Shown here in pieces: positions 18,395-30,627 of a stretch of 64,000 nucleotides of DNA (position 1 is the stretch's first letter; each line of letters starts with the position of its first letter). The notes below the pieces were generated by a model. The model saw nothing but the letters and a program-made list of their open reading frames with translations, ran no database searches and had not been told where the DNA came from. The stretch comes from Cupriavidus sp. D384 (GTDB lineage: Bacteria > Pseudomonadota > Gammaproteobacteria > Burkholderiales > Burkholderiaceae), in contig NZ_BBQI01000073.1 of assembly GCF_001652915.1 (NCBI RefSeq), positions 80,967-144,966 on the forward strand. The letters run 5' to 3'. The position numbers and the translations under genes are program-made.

Positions 18395-19411
18395 TCAGGC
18401 GGCCTTGGCCACCTTGACCGGTTCGGCGCTGGCTGCAAGCGCCACCTGGGCCATGCGGTCGCGCTGCTTGATCAGGCCCAGCACCGCATCGATCATCGGC
18501 GTGGGCTGCCCGATCATCCGGCCCATTTCCTGAACCACGGTCAGCAGCGGATCGATCTCCATGGCCCGGCCCGCCTCCAGGTCCTGCAGCATCGACGTCT
18601 TGTGCGCCCCAACCGCGCCCGCGCCATCGATGCGCCGTTCCACATCCACCCGGAAATGAACGCCGAAGCGCTCGGCGATGTCCTTGGCTTCGAGCATCAT
18701 CTGCTTCGACAACGCACGCGTGGCCGGATCGGACGTGATGATGTCCAGCGTGCCATGTGTCAGCGCGCTGATCGGGTTGAAGCAGAGATTGCCCCACAGC
18801 TTGAGCCAGATCTCGTCACGGATGTTGTCGCGCACCGGCGCGTCCAGGTCGGCCTTTGCCATCATCTCCGCCAGGCGGGTCACGCGCTCCGAACGGGTGC
18901 CGTCCGGCTCGCCAATCGGGAATTTCTTGCCGTAGACGTGCTTGATGACGCCGGGCGACACGATCTCGGCCGCCGGATACAGCACGCAGCCAATGGCGCG
19001 CTCCGGCCCCAGGCCCTGCCACTGCTTGCCGCCCGGGTCCACGCTTTCCAGGGTCCGGCCGGCGAATTCGCCGCCATGCTTGTGGAAATACCAGTAGGGA
19101 ATGCCGTTGACGCCGGTCACCACGGCGGTCTCGGGCCCCAGCAGCGGCTGCATCAGGTCCACCACGCCGGGCACCTGGTGCGCCTTCAAAGTGATGAATA
19201 CGTAATCTTGCGGGCCGAGTTCACGCGGATCGCTGGTGCAACGAACCTTGGCGACGCGCTCCTCGCCCTCGATCTGCAGGCGCACGCCGTTGGCCTGCAT
19301 GGCCGCCAGATGGGGCCCCCGCGCGATAAAGCTGACATCGGCGCCCGCCAACGCCAGCTGGGCGCCCATGTAGCCGCCAATGGCTCCCGCTCCGTAGATA
19401 CAGATCTTCAT
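18395..19411 (-). CDS. PanE-like reductase, probable oxalyl-CoA reductase
   Basis: A 338-residue ketopantoate-reductase-fold protein: Rossmann motif KICIYGAGAIGGYMGA at the N-terminus, and the family lysine and asparagine in the middle (KLWGNLCFNPISALT). Start at 19411 follows AGGAGACA; an operator ends 45 bases upstream. In Methylobacterium extorquens the paralogue PanE2, once annotated as 2-dehydropantoate 2-reductase, is the oxalyl-CoA reductase that makes glyoxylate for oxalate assimilation. The shared operator with oxc and frc strongly supports the same role here; true ketopantoate reductase is the alternative. Confidence 0.8.
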   Translation of the reverse strand: MKICIYGAGAIGGYMGAQLALAGADVSFIARGPHLAAMQANGVRLQIEGEERVAKVRCTSDPRELGPQDYVFITLKAHQVPGVVDLMQPLLGPETAVVTGVNGIPYWYFHKHGGEFAGRTLESVDPGGKQWQGLGPERAIGCVLYPAAEIVSPGVIKHVYGKKFPIGEPDGTRSERVTRLAEMMAKADLDAPVRDNIRDEIWLKLWGNLCFNPISALTHGTLDIITSDPATRALSKQMMLEAKDIAERFGVHFRVDVERRIDGAGAVGAHKTSMLQDLEAGRAMEIDPLLTVVQEMGRMIGQPTPMIDAVLGLIKQRDRMAQVALAASAEPVKVAKAA

Positions 19412-19455
19412 CGGTTGTCTCCTGATGGTTGTGATAGTGATGCGTAAAGTTCTTT

Positions 19456-19470
19456 GGTATATCACATACT
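19456..19470 (-). promoter_or_regulatory. Oxalate-regulon operator copy 7
   Basis: GGTATATCACATACT, 45 bases upstream of the PanE-like gene. Its minus-strand reading AGTATGTGATATACC is the most symmetric of the seven copies. Confidence 0.75.
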
Positions 19471-19642
19471 ATATTTCACAATCGCCATTCGACAACCTCG
19501 TTCTTTCACTCAGTGGTGCAGAACACGCTGTACCGGTTTCGCCGCGTGCAGGGTGTGTACTACCATGTCTACCGTTGTCCGCTTGCGGGCCGCCCTTCCG
19601 CTTCCCGGCCCTCTTCCACCGTCACGGAGATCTGGAGTCCGC

Positions 19643-20404
19643 ATGGAAACACTGCTCGTACTGGCACGCGACCCGTCGGCCTGGGCCGCTTTGGCTACCC
19701 TGGTTGCCATGGAAATCGTGCTGGGCATCGACAATCTGATCTTTATTTCCATCCTGACCAACAAGCTCCCCGCGGAAAACCGGGAAAAGGCGCGCCGCAT
19801 CGGTATTGGCCTGGCCCTGATCCTGCGGCTGGGGCTGCTTGCCACCATCGCCGTGATCGTGGCGCTGACCGAACCGGTCTTCACGGTGTTCGGCAAGGGC
19901 ATTTCCTGGCGGGACATCATCCTGATTGCCGGTGGCGCCTTCCTGGTCTGGAAAGCCACGCGCGAAATCCACGAGCACGTGGCGCCCGAGGCCGAACACG
20001 AGGACGAACTGGCCGCTGCCCGCCCCGTGCCCGGCTTCGCTGCAGCCATCGGCCAGATCCTGGTGCTGGACCTGGTCTTTTCCATCGACAGCATCATTAC
20101 CGCCGTAGGCATGACAGATCACATTCCGATCATGTTCGTGGCCGTGATCGCCGCCGTGACCGTGATGCTGGTGGCCGCCACCCCGCTTGCCAACTTCATC
20201 AATCGCAACCCGACCATCGTGATGCTGGCGCTGGCCTTCCTGATCATGATCGGCATGACGCTCATCGCCGACGGGCTGGGTCACCATGTGCCGAAGGGCT
20301 ATATCTATACGGCGATGGCGTTCTCCACGGCCGTGGAGGGACTGAACATGCTCGCCCGGCGCCGGCGTGCGAAGGCTGGCAGCAAGGCTGTCGCACACGA
20401 TTGA
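19643..20404 (+). CDS. TerC/YgdQ-family membrane protein
   Basis: A 253-residue integral membrane protein with about seven hydrophobic segments and the family motifs [12 protein letters not shown] (near residue 25) and [15 protein letters not shown] (near 140), whose acidic residues in membranes are thought to bind metal. The family is linked to metal efflux, for example manganese. The start at 19643 has GGAGTCC upstream; the longer frame would add a non-membrane leader. Convergent with paaX, with 19 bases between stops. No clear tie to oxalate or phenylacetate metabolism. Confidence 0.82.
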   Translation: METLLVLARDPSAWAALATLVAMEIVLGIDNLIFISILTNKLPAENREKARRIGIGLALILRLGLLATIAVIVALTEPVFTVFGKGISWRDIILIAGGAFLVWKATREIHEHVAPEAEHEDELAAARPVPGFAAAIGQILVLDLVFSIDSIITAVGMTDHIPIMFVAVIAAVTVMLVAATPLANFINRNPTIVMLALAFLIMIGMTLIADGLGHHVPKGYIYTAMAFSTAVEGLNMLARRRRAKAGSKAVAHD

Positions 20405-20423
20405 CGGCAACAGGCTCAGGCGG

Positions 20424-21356
20424 CTATTCGTGAAAACGTGACGTGAACCGCTCGCGTAACACGCGCATGGGCGATTGAAAAATGCCGCCCTCCGTTTCCA
20501 GATACGCCCGCAGATGGGCCTCGCTGGCTGGCAACAGTGCGGCGTAGAGTGCACCGGTACCGGCCCGCGCCTCACGGCCGGGCCAGTCGGCCGGCAGCAG
20601 TTCATCGGGCAGCCCGGGGTCTCGCAACAGCACGCGGCGATATTCGTGGATCAGCAGGATGCGCACGAAAAACGCATCGGCCGCCGACAGTGACGGGGCT
20701 TCCTTGACCCACGAGGCAAAGCGCCTGACATACGCCTGCCACGCCTGCGCCACCTCCTTGAGCCGATAGGTCTGTTGGATCAGCTGTTCAAGCGGCCGCC
20801 GCGAGAACGCGGCCGCCGATTCGGCCACCATCACGGCCGCATGCTCGGCGGCGCCGGCGGCCGCCAGGATTTCTTCCAGCGAGCCCTGGTCGGCATTGGG
20901 GTGCGCGAACACCCCAGGCGCCACTGGCCCGAAGCCTTCCCAGAGCAGTTCCCTGCGCAATGGCTGCCGCATCGATGCCCTGGTGTCGTTGCGCAGCAGC
21001 ACCAGCGTCCACTTGCCGTCCCATGCCGGCGACGCGCCCGCATAGATGCGCTTGCCCGCGTGCTGAACGCGTAGCAGGCCCGCATCGGACAGGCCGTAGA
21101 AACTCTTGCGGCCCACGCGCGTGGCCGCCAGCCAGTCGTCGGCCGCCAGCCGGAAGATTGCCGTGCGCACCAGACGGTTGCTCAGGCCAAACGGCGCCGA
21201 CAGCGTGATCAGGCTGCCCAGCCAAGGCGCCTGCGGCCGCGGCGCAATCACATCGCCATACATCGTCACCAGCAGCGAGCCCGCCCCCAGTTTCAGCCCC
21301 TTCGACAGCCGGGCCACGGCAGGCGATACCCCCTCCGGCTTCAACACGTCAGGCAT
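20424..21356 (-). CDS. paaX: Phenylacetate operon repressor PaaX
   Basis: A 310-residue PaaX-family regulator, normal for the family. An N-terminal winged helix (about 20-95, [14 protein letters not shown]...[19 protein letters not shown]) is followed by the central PaaX domain and a C-terminal part with [16 protein letters not shown]. In known systems it represses paa genes and is released by phenylacetyl-CoA. The start at 21356 has AAGGAGA. It is divergent from paaA; an inverted repeat in the 113-base gap is a likely operator. Confidence 0.93.
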   Translation of the reverse strand: MPDVLKPEGVSPAVARLSKGLKLGAGSLLVTMYGDVIAPRPQAPWLGSLITLSAPFGLSNRLVRTAIFRLAADDWLAATRVGRKSFYGLSDAGLLRVQHAGKRIYAGASPAWDGKWTLVLLRNDTRASMRQPLRRELLWEGFGPVAPGVFAHPNADQGSLEEILAAAGAAEHAAVMVAESAAAFSRRPLEQLIQQTYRLKEVAQAWQAYVRRFASWVKEAPSLSAADAFFVRILLIHEYRRVLLRDPGLPDELLPADWPGREARAGTGALYAALLPASEAHLRAYLETEGGIFQSPMRVLRERFTSRFHE

Positions 21357-21372
21357 GGGTCTCCTTGCGCAA

Positions 21373-21415
21373 AGTGATACACACGAACTCGTTGAATGAG
21401 TCAAATCGTATCACT
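21373..21415. promoter_or_regulatory. Candidate PaaX operator between paaX and paaA
   Basis: AGTGATAC (21373-21380) and GTATCACT (21408-21415) form perfect arms 27 bases apart, with a nested ACTC/GAGT pair. Known PaaX sites contain a TGATTC-like half-site repeated at similar spacing, so this is a good candidate for repression of both genes. Confidence 0.6.
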
Positions 21416-21469
21416 ATGATCCTGATCAATGTCAGGCCTACGAACCTGACGCGAATCACGGAGACATGC

Positions 21470-22471
<1,002 letters not shown>

Positions 22472-22531
22472 CGCGCCCCTTTCCGCAATTCAGCGTTTCA
22501 GCATCCAGCACTCAACAAGCAGGAGACAGCC

Positions 22532-22813
22532 ATGAGCGAATGGCCGCTTTGGGAAATCTTTATCCGCAGCCAGCACGGGCTGGCGCACAAGCATGTCGGC
22601 AGCCTGCACGCGGCCGACGCAGCCATGGCGATCAACAACGCCCGCGATGTCTACACGCGCCGCAACGAGGGCGTCAGCATCTGGGCCGTGCCGGCCACGC
22701 ATATCGCCGCCAGCAGCCCGACCGACAAGGGCCCGCTGTTCGAACCGGCCAACAGCAAGGTCTATCGCCATCCCACGTTCTTTCCGATGCCGGAAGCGGT
22801 CAAGCACATCTGA
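22532..22813 (+). CDS. paaB: Phenylacetyl-CoA epoxidase subunit PaaB
   Basis: A 93-residue protein with the PaaB pattern WPLWEIFIRSQHGLAHKHVGSLHAAD at the N-terminus. PaaB is the small subunit that bridges PaaA/PaaC dimers and the reductase in the epoxidase complex. AGGAGACAGCC precedes the ATG. Located 60 bases after paaA and 8 bases before paaC. Confidence 0.95.
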   Translation: MSEWPLWEIFIRSQHGLAHKHVGSLHAADAAMAINNARDVYTRRNEGVSIWAVPATHIAASSPTDKGPLFEPANSKVYRHPTFFPMPEAVKHI

Positions 22814-22821
22814 GGCACGCC

Positions 22822-23583
22822 ATGCAAGTCAGCAAGCAAGCAACCTTCGACTACCTGCTGCGCCTGGGCGATACCGCGCTGGTGCTGGGCCAGCGCCTGT
22901 CCGAATGGTGCGGCAAGGGCCCTGCGCTGGAGGAGGATATCGCGCTGACCAACGTCGCCCTGGACCTGATCGGCCAGGCGCGCATGTGGCTGTCCCATGC
23001 CGGTGAAGTGGAAGGCGCGTGCCGCACCGAAGACCAGCTCGCCTATCTGCGCGACGCGCACCAGTTCCGCAACCCGCTGCTGGTGGAGCAGCCCAACGGC
23101 AGCTATGCCGATACGCTGGCACGCCAGTTCCTGTTCGATACCTGGCACTATTACCTGCTCGACGCGCTGCGGCGGTCCAGCGATGCCGCCATCGCCGCCA
23201 TCGCCGACAAGGCCGTCAAGGAAGTGGCCTATCACGCCCGCCGCAGCGCCGATCTGGTGGTGCGCCTGGGCGACGGCACGGCCGAAAGCCATCGCCGCAT
23301 GCAGGACGCCATCGACCGCCTGTGGATGTACACCGGCGAGCTGTTCGACGCCGACAGCGTCGATGCCACCCTGATCGCGGCCGGCGTGGCCTGCGACCCC
23401 GCCGCGCTGCAGGCGCCCTGGCGCAAACAGGTGGCCGACGTACTGGAAGAAGCCACACTGGAAATGCCGGCCGATGGCTGGATGCAGCGCGGCGGCCACG
23501 CCGGGCGCCACTCCGAACACCTTGGCTTCCTGCTGGCCGAGATGCAGTTCCTGCAGCGCGCCTATCCCGGCGCCACGTGGTGA
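22822..23583 (+). CDS. paaC: Phenylacetyl-CoA epoxidase subunit PaaC
   Basis: A 253-residue ferritin-like structural subunit (LRLGDTALVLGQRLSEWCGKGP; IALTNVALDLIGQAR) that pairs with PaaA. It has lost some metal ligands in the family and stabilises PaaA. The start at 22822 lies 8 bases after the paaB stop, giving translational coupling. The longer reading frame on this strand from 21934 is only a shadow of paaA. Confidence 0.93.
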   Translation: MQVSKQATFDYLLRLGDTALVLGQRLSEWCGKGPALEEDIALTNVALDLIGQARMWLSHAGEVEGACRTEDQLAYLRDAHQFRNPLLVEQPNGSYADTLARQFLFDTWHYYLLDALRRSSDAAIAAIADKAVKEVAYHARRSADLVVRLGDGTAESHRRMQDAIDRLWMYTGELFDADSVDATLIAAGVACDPAALQAPWRKQVADVLEEATLEMPADGWMQRGGHAGRHSEHLGFLLAEMQFLQRAYPGATW

Positions 23584-23588
23584 GCAGC

Positions 23589-24122
23589 ATGCAGGCGCAG
23601 GCAATCGTCCATCCCCACGCCACGATGGCCCCAACCGCGGACACCATCTGGTCGTGGCTCGACACCATCCCCGATCCCGAGATTCCGGTGATCTCGGTCA
23701 TCGATCTCGGCATCGTGCGTGGCGTGCACTGGGAAGCCGACACCTGCGTGGTGACGATCACCCCGACGTATTCGGGCTGTCCCGCCGTCACGCTGATCCG
23801 CGAGCAGATCGTGCAGGCGCTGGGCGAGCATGGCATCGGCCAGGTGGATGTGCGGCTGCAACTGGCGCCGGCCTGGACCACCGACTGGATGACCGCGCGT
23901 GGCCGGCAGCAGCTGGCCGGCTACGGCATTGCACCGCCCGCGCAGACTGTCATCGACATCAGCGGCATTACCCGCCGGCGCCAGCCCGCACCGAAGGTGG
24001 CATGCCCCCATTGCGGTTCGGCCCACACGCACCTGGTCAGCCAGTTCGGGTCCACGGCCTGCAAGGCGCTGTACCGCTGCGGCGACTGCCGCGAGCCGTT
24101 CGACTACTTCAAGGCGCATTGA
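23589..24122 (+). CDS. paaD: PaaD, maturation factor of the epoxidase
   Basis: A 177-residue protein with an N-terminal MIP18/DUF59 domain (IPDPEIPVISVIDLGIVRGV; YSGCPAV) and a C-terminal zinc-binding part with CPHCG and CGDC pairs. PaaD relatives take part in iron-sulphur cluster maturation, probably for PaaE. The ATG at 23589 is 5 bases after the paaC stop. Confidence 0.92.
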   Translation: MQAQAIVHPHATMAPTADTIWSWLDTIPDPEIPVISVIDLGIVRGVHWEADTCVVTITPTYSGCPAVTLIREQIVQALGEHGIGQVDVRLQLAPAWTTDWMTARGRQQLAGYGIAPPAQTVIDISGITRRRQPAPKVACPHCGSAHTHLVSQFGSTACKALYRCGDCREPFDYFKAH

Positions 24123-24147
24123 GCCGCCGCGACCGGAAGACACTGAC

Positions 24148-25224
24148 ATGAGCACTTTCCATGCCCTGCGCGTGACCGATGTCACCAACGAGACGCGCGA
24201 TGCCATCGCCGTGACCTTCGACGTCCCGCCGGAACTGGCCGAGACGTATCGCTACGCGCCCGGCCAGCACCTGACCGTGCGCACGCGCATTGCCGGCAAC
24301 GAAGTGCGCCGCTCCTATTCGATCTGCGCCGCCGCGCAGGACCAGCGCCTGCGCATTGCCATCAAGCGCGTGGACGGCGGCCTGTTCTCGAACTGGGCTA
24401 CCGCCACGCTGCGCGCCGGTTGCACGCTTGACGTGATGCCGCCGTCCGGCCATTTCAGCGTGCCGCTCGATGCCGGCCACCGCAAGCACTACGTGGGCTT
24501 TGCCGCTGGCAGCGGCATCACGCCGCTGCTGTCGATCATCGAAACCACGCTGCGTGCCGAGCCGGATAGCCGCTTCACGCTGTTCTACGGCAACCGCGCG
24601 TCGTCCACGGTGATCTTCAAGGAAGCACTCGAAGACCTGAAGGACACCTACCTGCACCGGCTAAACCTGGTCTTTATCCTGAGCCGCGAGACGCTCGACA
24701 TCGACCTGTTCAACGGCCGCCTGGACGGCGCCAAGGCCGACGCGCTGCTCAAGCAGTGGGTGGACCCGGCCAGCATCGACGTGGCCTTTATCTGCGGCCC
24801 GCAGTCGATGATGGAAGGCGTATCCGACGCATTGAAGCAGAACGGCGTCGACCCCGCTCGCATCAAGCGCGAGCTGTTCGGCACCAGCGCGCCGGCCACC
24901 CGCGCGCCGCAGCCGCAAGGCGCCGCCGCCGGCAAGCAGGATTGCGAGGTCACGGTGATACAGGATGGCCGCTCGCGCCGCTTCACCGTGGCCCGGAACA
25001 CCCAGACGGTGCTCGACGCCGCGCTGGAACAGGGCATCGAGCTGCCCTATTCGTGCAAGGGCGGCGTCTGTTCCACCTGCCGCTGCAAGCGCGTCTCGGG
25101 CGAAGTCGACATGGATGTGAACTTCGCGCTGGAAGACTACGAAGTGGCGCGCGGCTTCATCCTGAGCTGCCAGAGCTACGCCGTCAGCAGCAAGCTCGTG
25201 CTCGACTTCGATCAGGAAACCTGA
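24148..25224 (+). CDS. paaE: Phenylacetyl-CoA epoxidase reductase PaaE
   Basis: A 358-residue NADPH-dependent reductase. It has the FAD-binding domain (RRSYSICAA, about residue 52-60), the NAD(P) domain (GFAAGSGITPLLSI) and a C-terminal plant-type 2Fe-2S ferredoxin domain with CKGGVCSTCRCK plus a later Cys. It delivers electrons to PaaA/PaaC. Last gene of the paaABCDE block; paaN follows after 80 bases. Confidence 0.94.
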   Translation: MSTFHALRVTDVTNETRDAIAVTFDVPPELAETYRYAPGQHLTVRTRIAGNEVRRSYSICAAAQDQRLRIAIKRVDGGLFSNWATATLRAGCTLDVMPPSGHFSVPLDAGHRKHYVGFAAGSGITPLLSIIETTLRAEPDSRFTLFYGNRASSTVIFKEALEDLKDTYLHRLNLVFILSRETLDIDLFNGRLDGAKADALLKQWVDPASIDVAFICGPQSMMEGVSDALKQNGVDPARIKRELFGTSAPATRAPQPQGAAAGKQDCEVTVIQDGRSRRFTVARNTQTVLDAALEQGIELPYSCKGGVCSTCRCKRVSGEVDMDVNFALEDYEVARGFILSCQSYAVSSKLVLDFDQET

Positions 25225-25304
25225 GCGGCCCCCACACCCGCCCTGCCCCATCACAACGCCCTTCACGCTTCGGCGTAGACGATCTGGAAAATTTGGAGAC
25301 CCCC

Positions 25305-26975
25305 GTGACCCACGCATTGTTCACCCGCCATCAGGCCATGCTCGACCAGGCGCTCGACGCCATCGACCAGCGCGGCTACTGGAGCCCGTTTTCCGAAATG
25401 CCGAGCCCCAGGGTCTATGGCGAAACGGCGGCCGACGACGGCAAGGCCGCGTTCGATGCACGCCTCGGGCAGCCGTTCGCGATCACGCAGCCTGGCACGA
25501 CCGGCCAGGCTGGCCAGGAAGTTTCGCCCTACGGCCCGGCGCTTGGCGTGACCTATCCGCGCCCCGACCTGGACGCGCTCTTCGGCGCGATCGAAGCCGC
25601 CGCGCCCGCCTGGCGCGAGGCCGGCCCCACGACTTGGGTGGGCGTGGCACTGGAAATCCTGACCCGCCTGAACCGCCGCAGCTTCGAGATGGCCCACGCG
25701 GTCATGCACACCACCGGCCAGCCGTTCATGATGGCGTTCCAGGCTGGCGGCCCGCACGCACAGGATCGCGGACTGGAAGCCGTGGCCTATGCCTGGCAGG
25801 CGATGCGCGGCATCCCGGCCCGCGCCACCTGGGAAAAGCCGCAGGGCAAGAACCCGCCGTTGCGCATGGAGAAGACCTTCACGGTCGTGCCGCGCGGCAT
25901 CGGCCTGGTCATCGGCTGCTGCACGTTCCCCACCTGGAACGGCTATCCGGGCCTGTTCGCCAGCCTGGCTACCGGCAATCCGGTGGTGGTCAAGCCGCAT
26001 CCGGGCGCCATCCTGCCGCTGGCGATCACGGTGCAGATCGCCCGTGAAGTGCTGGCCGAAGCCGGCTTCAGCCCCGACATCGTCACGCTGGTCGCCAACA
26101 ACCCGGACGAGCGCATGGCGTCCACGCTGGCGCTGCGCCCCGAGGTGCGGCTGATCGATTTCACGGGCAGCACGGCCAATGGCGAATGGCTCGAACGCAA
26201 TGCCCATCAGGCGCTGGTCTACACCGAAAAGGCCGGGGTCAACCAGGTGGTCATCGATTCGACCGACGATCTGAAGGGCATGGTGCGCAATCTGGCCCTG
26301 TCGCTGGCGCTGTACTCGGGCCAGATGTGTACCGCGCCGCAAAACCTCTACATCCCGCGCGACGGCATCGATACGCCGGAGGGCCATGTCACGTTTGACG
26401 GCGTGGTCGCCGCACTGGGCGAGGCGCTGCAGAAGCTGACCGCCGATCCGGCCAAGGCCGTGGAGATCCTGGGCGCAATCCAGAACGACGGCGTGGCCCA
26501 GCGTATCGAGGCATCGCGCGCACTGGGCAAGGTCGTGCTGGACAGCCAGACCATCACCCATCCGCAGTTCCCCGAGGCACGCGTGCGCACGCCGCTACTG
26601 CTCAAGGTGGATGTGCGCGACGAAGACAAATTCACGCAGGAACTGTTCGGCCCCATCGCCTTCGTGATCGCCACCGACAGCACCGACCAGGCGATTGCCG
26701 TCGCGCGGCGCATTGCGAAGCAGCACGGCGCGCTGACGCTGTCGGGCTACAGCACGCAGCGCAACGTGGAATCGCAACTCGAAGACGCCGCGCTGGACGC
26801 GGGCGTGGCGCTGTCGCTGAACCTGACCGGCCCCGTGCTCGTCAACCAGTCGGCCGCCTTCAGCGACTTCCACGGCACCGGCGCCAATCCGGCCGCCAAT
26901 GCCGCGCTGGCCGACACGGCGTTCGTCGCCAACCGCTTCCGGGTAATTCAGGCTCGCCGCCATCTGAAAGACTGA
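25305..26975 (+). CDS. paaN: PaaN-type aldehyde dehydrogenase
   Basis: A 556-residue aldehyde dehydrogenase of the PaaN family (TIGR02288-like). The catalytic Cys lies in LYSGQMCTAPQN and the Glu/Asn pattern in GIGLVIGCCTFPTWNGYPG and TEKAGVNQVV. The GTG start at 25305 follows GGAGACCCCC. In the phenylacetyl-CoA route, ring-opened oxepin-CoA must be hydrolysed and its aldehyde oxidised; E. coli does both with PaaZ, and PaaN is the dehydrogenase-only form used with a separate hydratase. No hydratase gene is in this window. Confidence 0.9.
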   Translation: MTHALFTRHQAMLDQALDAIDQRGYWSPFSEMPSPRVYGETAADDGKAAFDARLGQPFAITQPGTTGQAGQEVSPYGPALGVTYPRPDLDALFGAIEAAAPAWREAGPTTWVGVALEILTRLNRRSFEMAHAVMHTTGQPFMMAFQAGGPHAQDRGLEAVAYAWQAMRGIPARATWEKPQGKNPPLRMEKTFTVVPRGIGLVIGCCTFPTWNGYPGLFASLATGNPVVVKPHPGAILPLAITVQIAREVLAEAGFSPDIVTLVANNPDERMASTLALRPEVRLIDFTGSTANGEWLERNAHQALVYTEKAGVNQVVIDSTDDLKGMVRNLALSLALYSGQMCTAPQNLYIPRDGIDTPEGHVTFDGVVAALGEALQKLTADPAKAVEILGAIQNDGVAQRIEASRALGKVVLDSQTITHPQFPEARVRTPLLLKVDVRDEDKFTQELFGPIAFVIATDSTDQAIAVARRIAKQHGALTLSGYSTQRNVESQLEDAALDAGVALSLNLTGPVLVNQSAAFSDFHGTGANPAANAALADTAFVANRFRVIQARRHLKD

Positions 26976-27032
26976 ACCCCACGGCTTACGCCATCCCCAC
27001 GATTCGCCCGACATACCCTGGAGGAGACACCC

Positions 27033-28391
<1,359 letters not shown>

Positions 28392-28503
28392 CGCGCTTCC
28401 CCCCGATTACTCCTCGCCGTCGCCGCCCGCCACTCTCGCGGGCGGCAGGCCGCAACGCCTCGTCAGAAGGCCTGCCGGCCACGCTTCGCCATTGGAGACA
28501 ACC

Positions 28504-28812
28504 ATGACCGAACGGCAATTCGCCTCTATCACCCAACACCCCGACTTCCAGTCGCTGACCCGCCGCCGCGCACGCCTGGGCTGGTCGCTGACCGCGCTGA
28601 TGCTGGCCGTCTATTTCGGCTTTATCGGCCTGCTGGCCTTCTACCCCGCACTGCTGGTGGCGCCGATCCGCGGCGGCACGCTGACCACGGGCATCGTCGC
28701 CGGTGCCGGCGTGATCGTGGTGGCGTTCGCGCTGACCGCCATCTATGTGCGCAAGGCCAACCGCGAGTTCGACGGCCTGAACGCCCGCATCCTGAAGGAG
28801 TGCGCAGCATGA
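28504..28812 (+). CDS. DUF485 membrane protein (YjcH-like)
   Basis: A 102-residue protein with two membrane segments (about 24-45 and 62-82). DUF485 proteins are encoded beside SSS symporters such as ActP. Its stop codon overlaps the next start as ATGA, so both proteins are made together. Located 112 bases after paaK. Confidence 0.9.
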   Translation: MTERQFASITQHPDFQSLTRRRARLGWSLTALMLAVYFGFIGLLAFYPALLVAPIRGGTLTTGIVAGAGVIVVAFALTAIYVRKANREFDGLNARILKECAA

Positions 28813-30479
28813 AGCGACCTGCCAACCTTGCGTCTGCCCTTGCCGCCCTCATTGCATTTGGCGCGGCCAGCGCCCACGCGGGCCCGCCCGTCGACGGCAA
28901 CGTGGCCCAGCAGCCGATGAACTGGCATGCCATCGGCATGTTCGTGGTGTTCGTGCTGTTCACGCTGGTCATCACGCGCTGGGCGGCCCGCCGTACGCGC
29001 ACGGCATCGGACTTCTACGCGGCCGGTGGCGGGCTCACCGGCTTCCAGAACGGCCTGGCCATTGCCGGCGACATGGTGTCTGCCGCATCGTTCCTGGGCA
29101 TCTCGGCCATGATGTTCGACAAGGGCTTCGACGGCCTGATCTACGCGCTGGGCGTGGTGGCCGGCTGGCCGATCATCCTGTTCGTGGTGGCCGAGCGGCT
29201 GCGCAACCTGGGCCGCTACACGTTTGCCGATGTGGTGGCGTACCGCCTGTCGCAAAAGCCGGTGCGTATCACGGCCGCGTTCGGCACGCTGACCGTGTCG
29301 ATCATGTACCTGGTGGCCCAGATGGTGGGCGCCGGCAAGCTGATCCAGCTGCTGTTCGGCACCAGCTACCTGTCCGCCGTGCTGGTGGTAGGCGTGCTGA
29401 TGGTGCTGTACGTGATGTTCGGGGGCATGCTCGCCACCACCTGGGTACAGATCATCAAGGCCATCCTGCTGCTGGGCGGCACGACGTTCATGGCCTACGA
29501 GGTGCTGGCGCAATTCGGCTTCAGCCTCGATGCGCTGTTTGCCGCCGCCGTCCAGGCCCATCCGAAGGGCCAGTCGATCATGGCGCCTGGCGGGCTGGTG
29601 GCAAATCCGGTGGAGGCCATATCGCTGGGCGTGGGGATGATATTCGGCACGGCGGGCCTGCCCCATATCCTGATGCGCTTCTTTACCGTGGCCGATGCCC
29701 GCGAGGCCCGCAAGTCGGTCTGCTATGCCACCGGTTTTATCGGCTACTTCTACCTGCTGATCCTGGTCGTCGGCTTCGGGGCCATCGTGCTGGTGGGCAA
29801 CAACCCCGCCTTCCGCGACGCTGCCGGGCAGCTGGTCGGCGGCAGCAACATGGTGGCCGTGCACCTGGCGCAAGCCGTGGGCGGCAGCATGTTCCTGGGC
29901 TTTATCTCGGCCGTGGCCTTCGCCACCATCCTGGCCGTCGTGGCGGGGCTTGCGCTGTCGGGCGCATCGGCCGTGTCGCACGACCTGTATGCCACGGTGA
30001 TCCGCAAGGGCCGCGCCACCGAGGCCGAGGAAATCCGCGTGTCGCGCTTTGCCACGCTGGGCATCGGCGTGGTGGCGATCCTGCTCGGCCTGCTGTTCGA
30101 AAAGCAGAACATCGCCTTCCTGTCCGGCCTGGTGCTGGCCATCGCGGCTTCGGTCAACTTCCCGGTGCTGTTCCTGTCGATGTTCTGGAAGGGCCTGACC
30201 ACGCGCGGCGCGGTGGGCGGCAGCGTGGTGGGCCTGGTGTCTGCCATTGCACTGCTGGTGCTGGGCCCGACCGTCTGGGTGGGCATCCTCAAGCATGGGC
30301 AGCCGATCTTCCCGTACGCCAATCCGGCGCTGTTCTCGATGACCCTGGCCTTTGGCGCCGCGTGGCTGCTGTCGGTGCTGGATCGTTCGGAAGCGGCTGC
30401 GGGCGAGCGGCAGGCCTACCTGCCCCAGTACGTGCGGTCCATGACGGGCCTGGGGGCGGCATCGGCCAGCCGGCACTGA
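28809..30479 (+). CDS. Sodium:solute symporter (ActP-like), probably phenylacetate uptake
   Basis: A 556-residue SSS-family symporter with a signal-like N-terminus ([25 protein letters not shown]) and about 13 membrane segments. The closest familiar proteins are acetate permease ActP and the phenylacetate permease PaaL, also an SSS member. Placement directly after paaK argues for phenylacetate uptake, but acetate cannot be excluded from sequence alone. The start at 28809 is fixed by the ATGA overlap. Confidence 0.85.
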   Translation: MKRPANLASALAALIAFGAASAHAGPPVDGNVAQQPMNWHAIGMFVVFVLFTLVITRWAARRTRTASDFYAAGGGLTGFQNGLAIAGDMVSAASFLGISAMMFDKGFDGLIYALGVVAGWPIILFVVAERLRNLGRYTFADVVAYRLSQKPVRITAAFGTLTVSIMYLVAQMVGAGKLIQLLFGTSYLSAVLVVGVLMVLYVMFGGMLATTWVQIIKAILLLGGTTFMAYEVLAQFGFSLDALFAAAVQAHPKGQSIMAPGGLVANPVEAISLGVGMIFGTAGLPHILMRFFTVADAREARKSVCYATGFIGYFYLLILVVGFGAIVLVGNNPAFRDAAGQLVGGSNMVAVHLAQAVGGSMFLGFISAVAFATILAVVAGLALSGASAVSHDLYATVIRKGRATEAEEIRVSRFATLGIGVVAILLGLLFEKQNIAFLSGLVLAIAASVNFPVLFLSMFWKGLTTRGAVGGSVVGLVSAIALLVLGPTVWVGILKHGQPIFPYANPALFSMTLAFGAAWLLSVLDRSEAAAGERQAYLPQYVRSMTGLGAASASRH

Positions 30480-30627
30480 GGGTGGCCGGCATCGAGGGCG
30501 GATCGGGCAACGCCATCGCCATCGAAATGATCCTGCCAAGTTAGAATGGCCGCCAGCGTGGCAGCCGGGCCGGCAACGGCTGGCCTGCCACACCGCCCAT
30601 TCCCTTGTCGCACGGACCATTGCCAGC

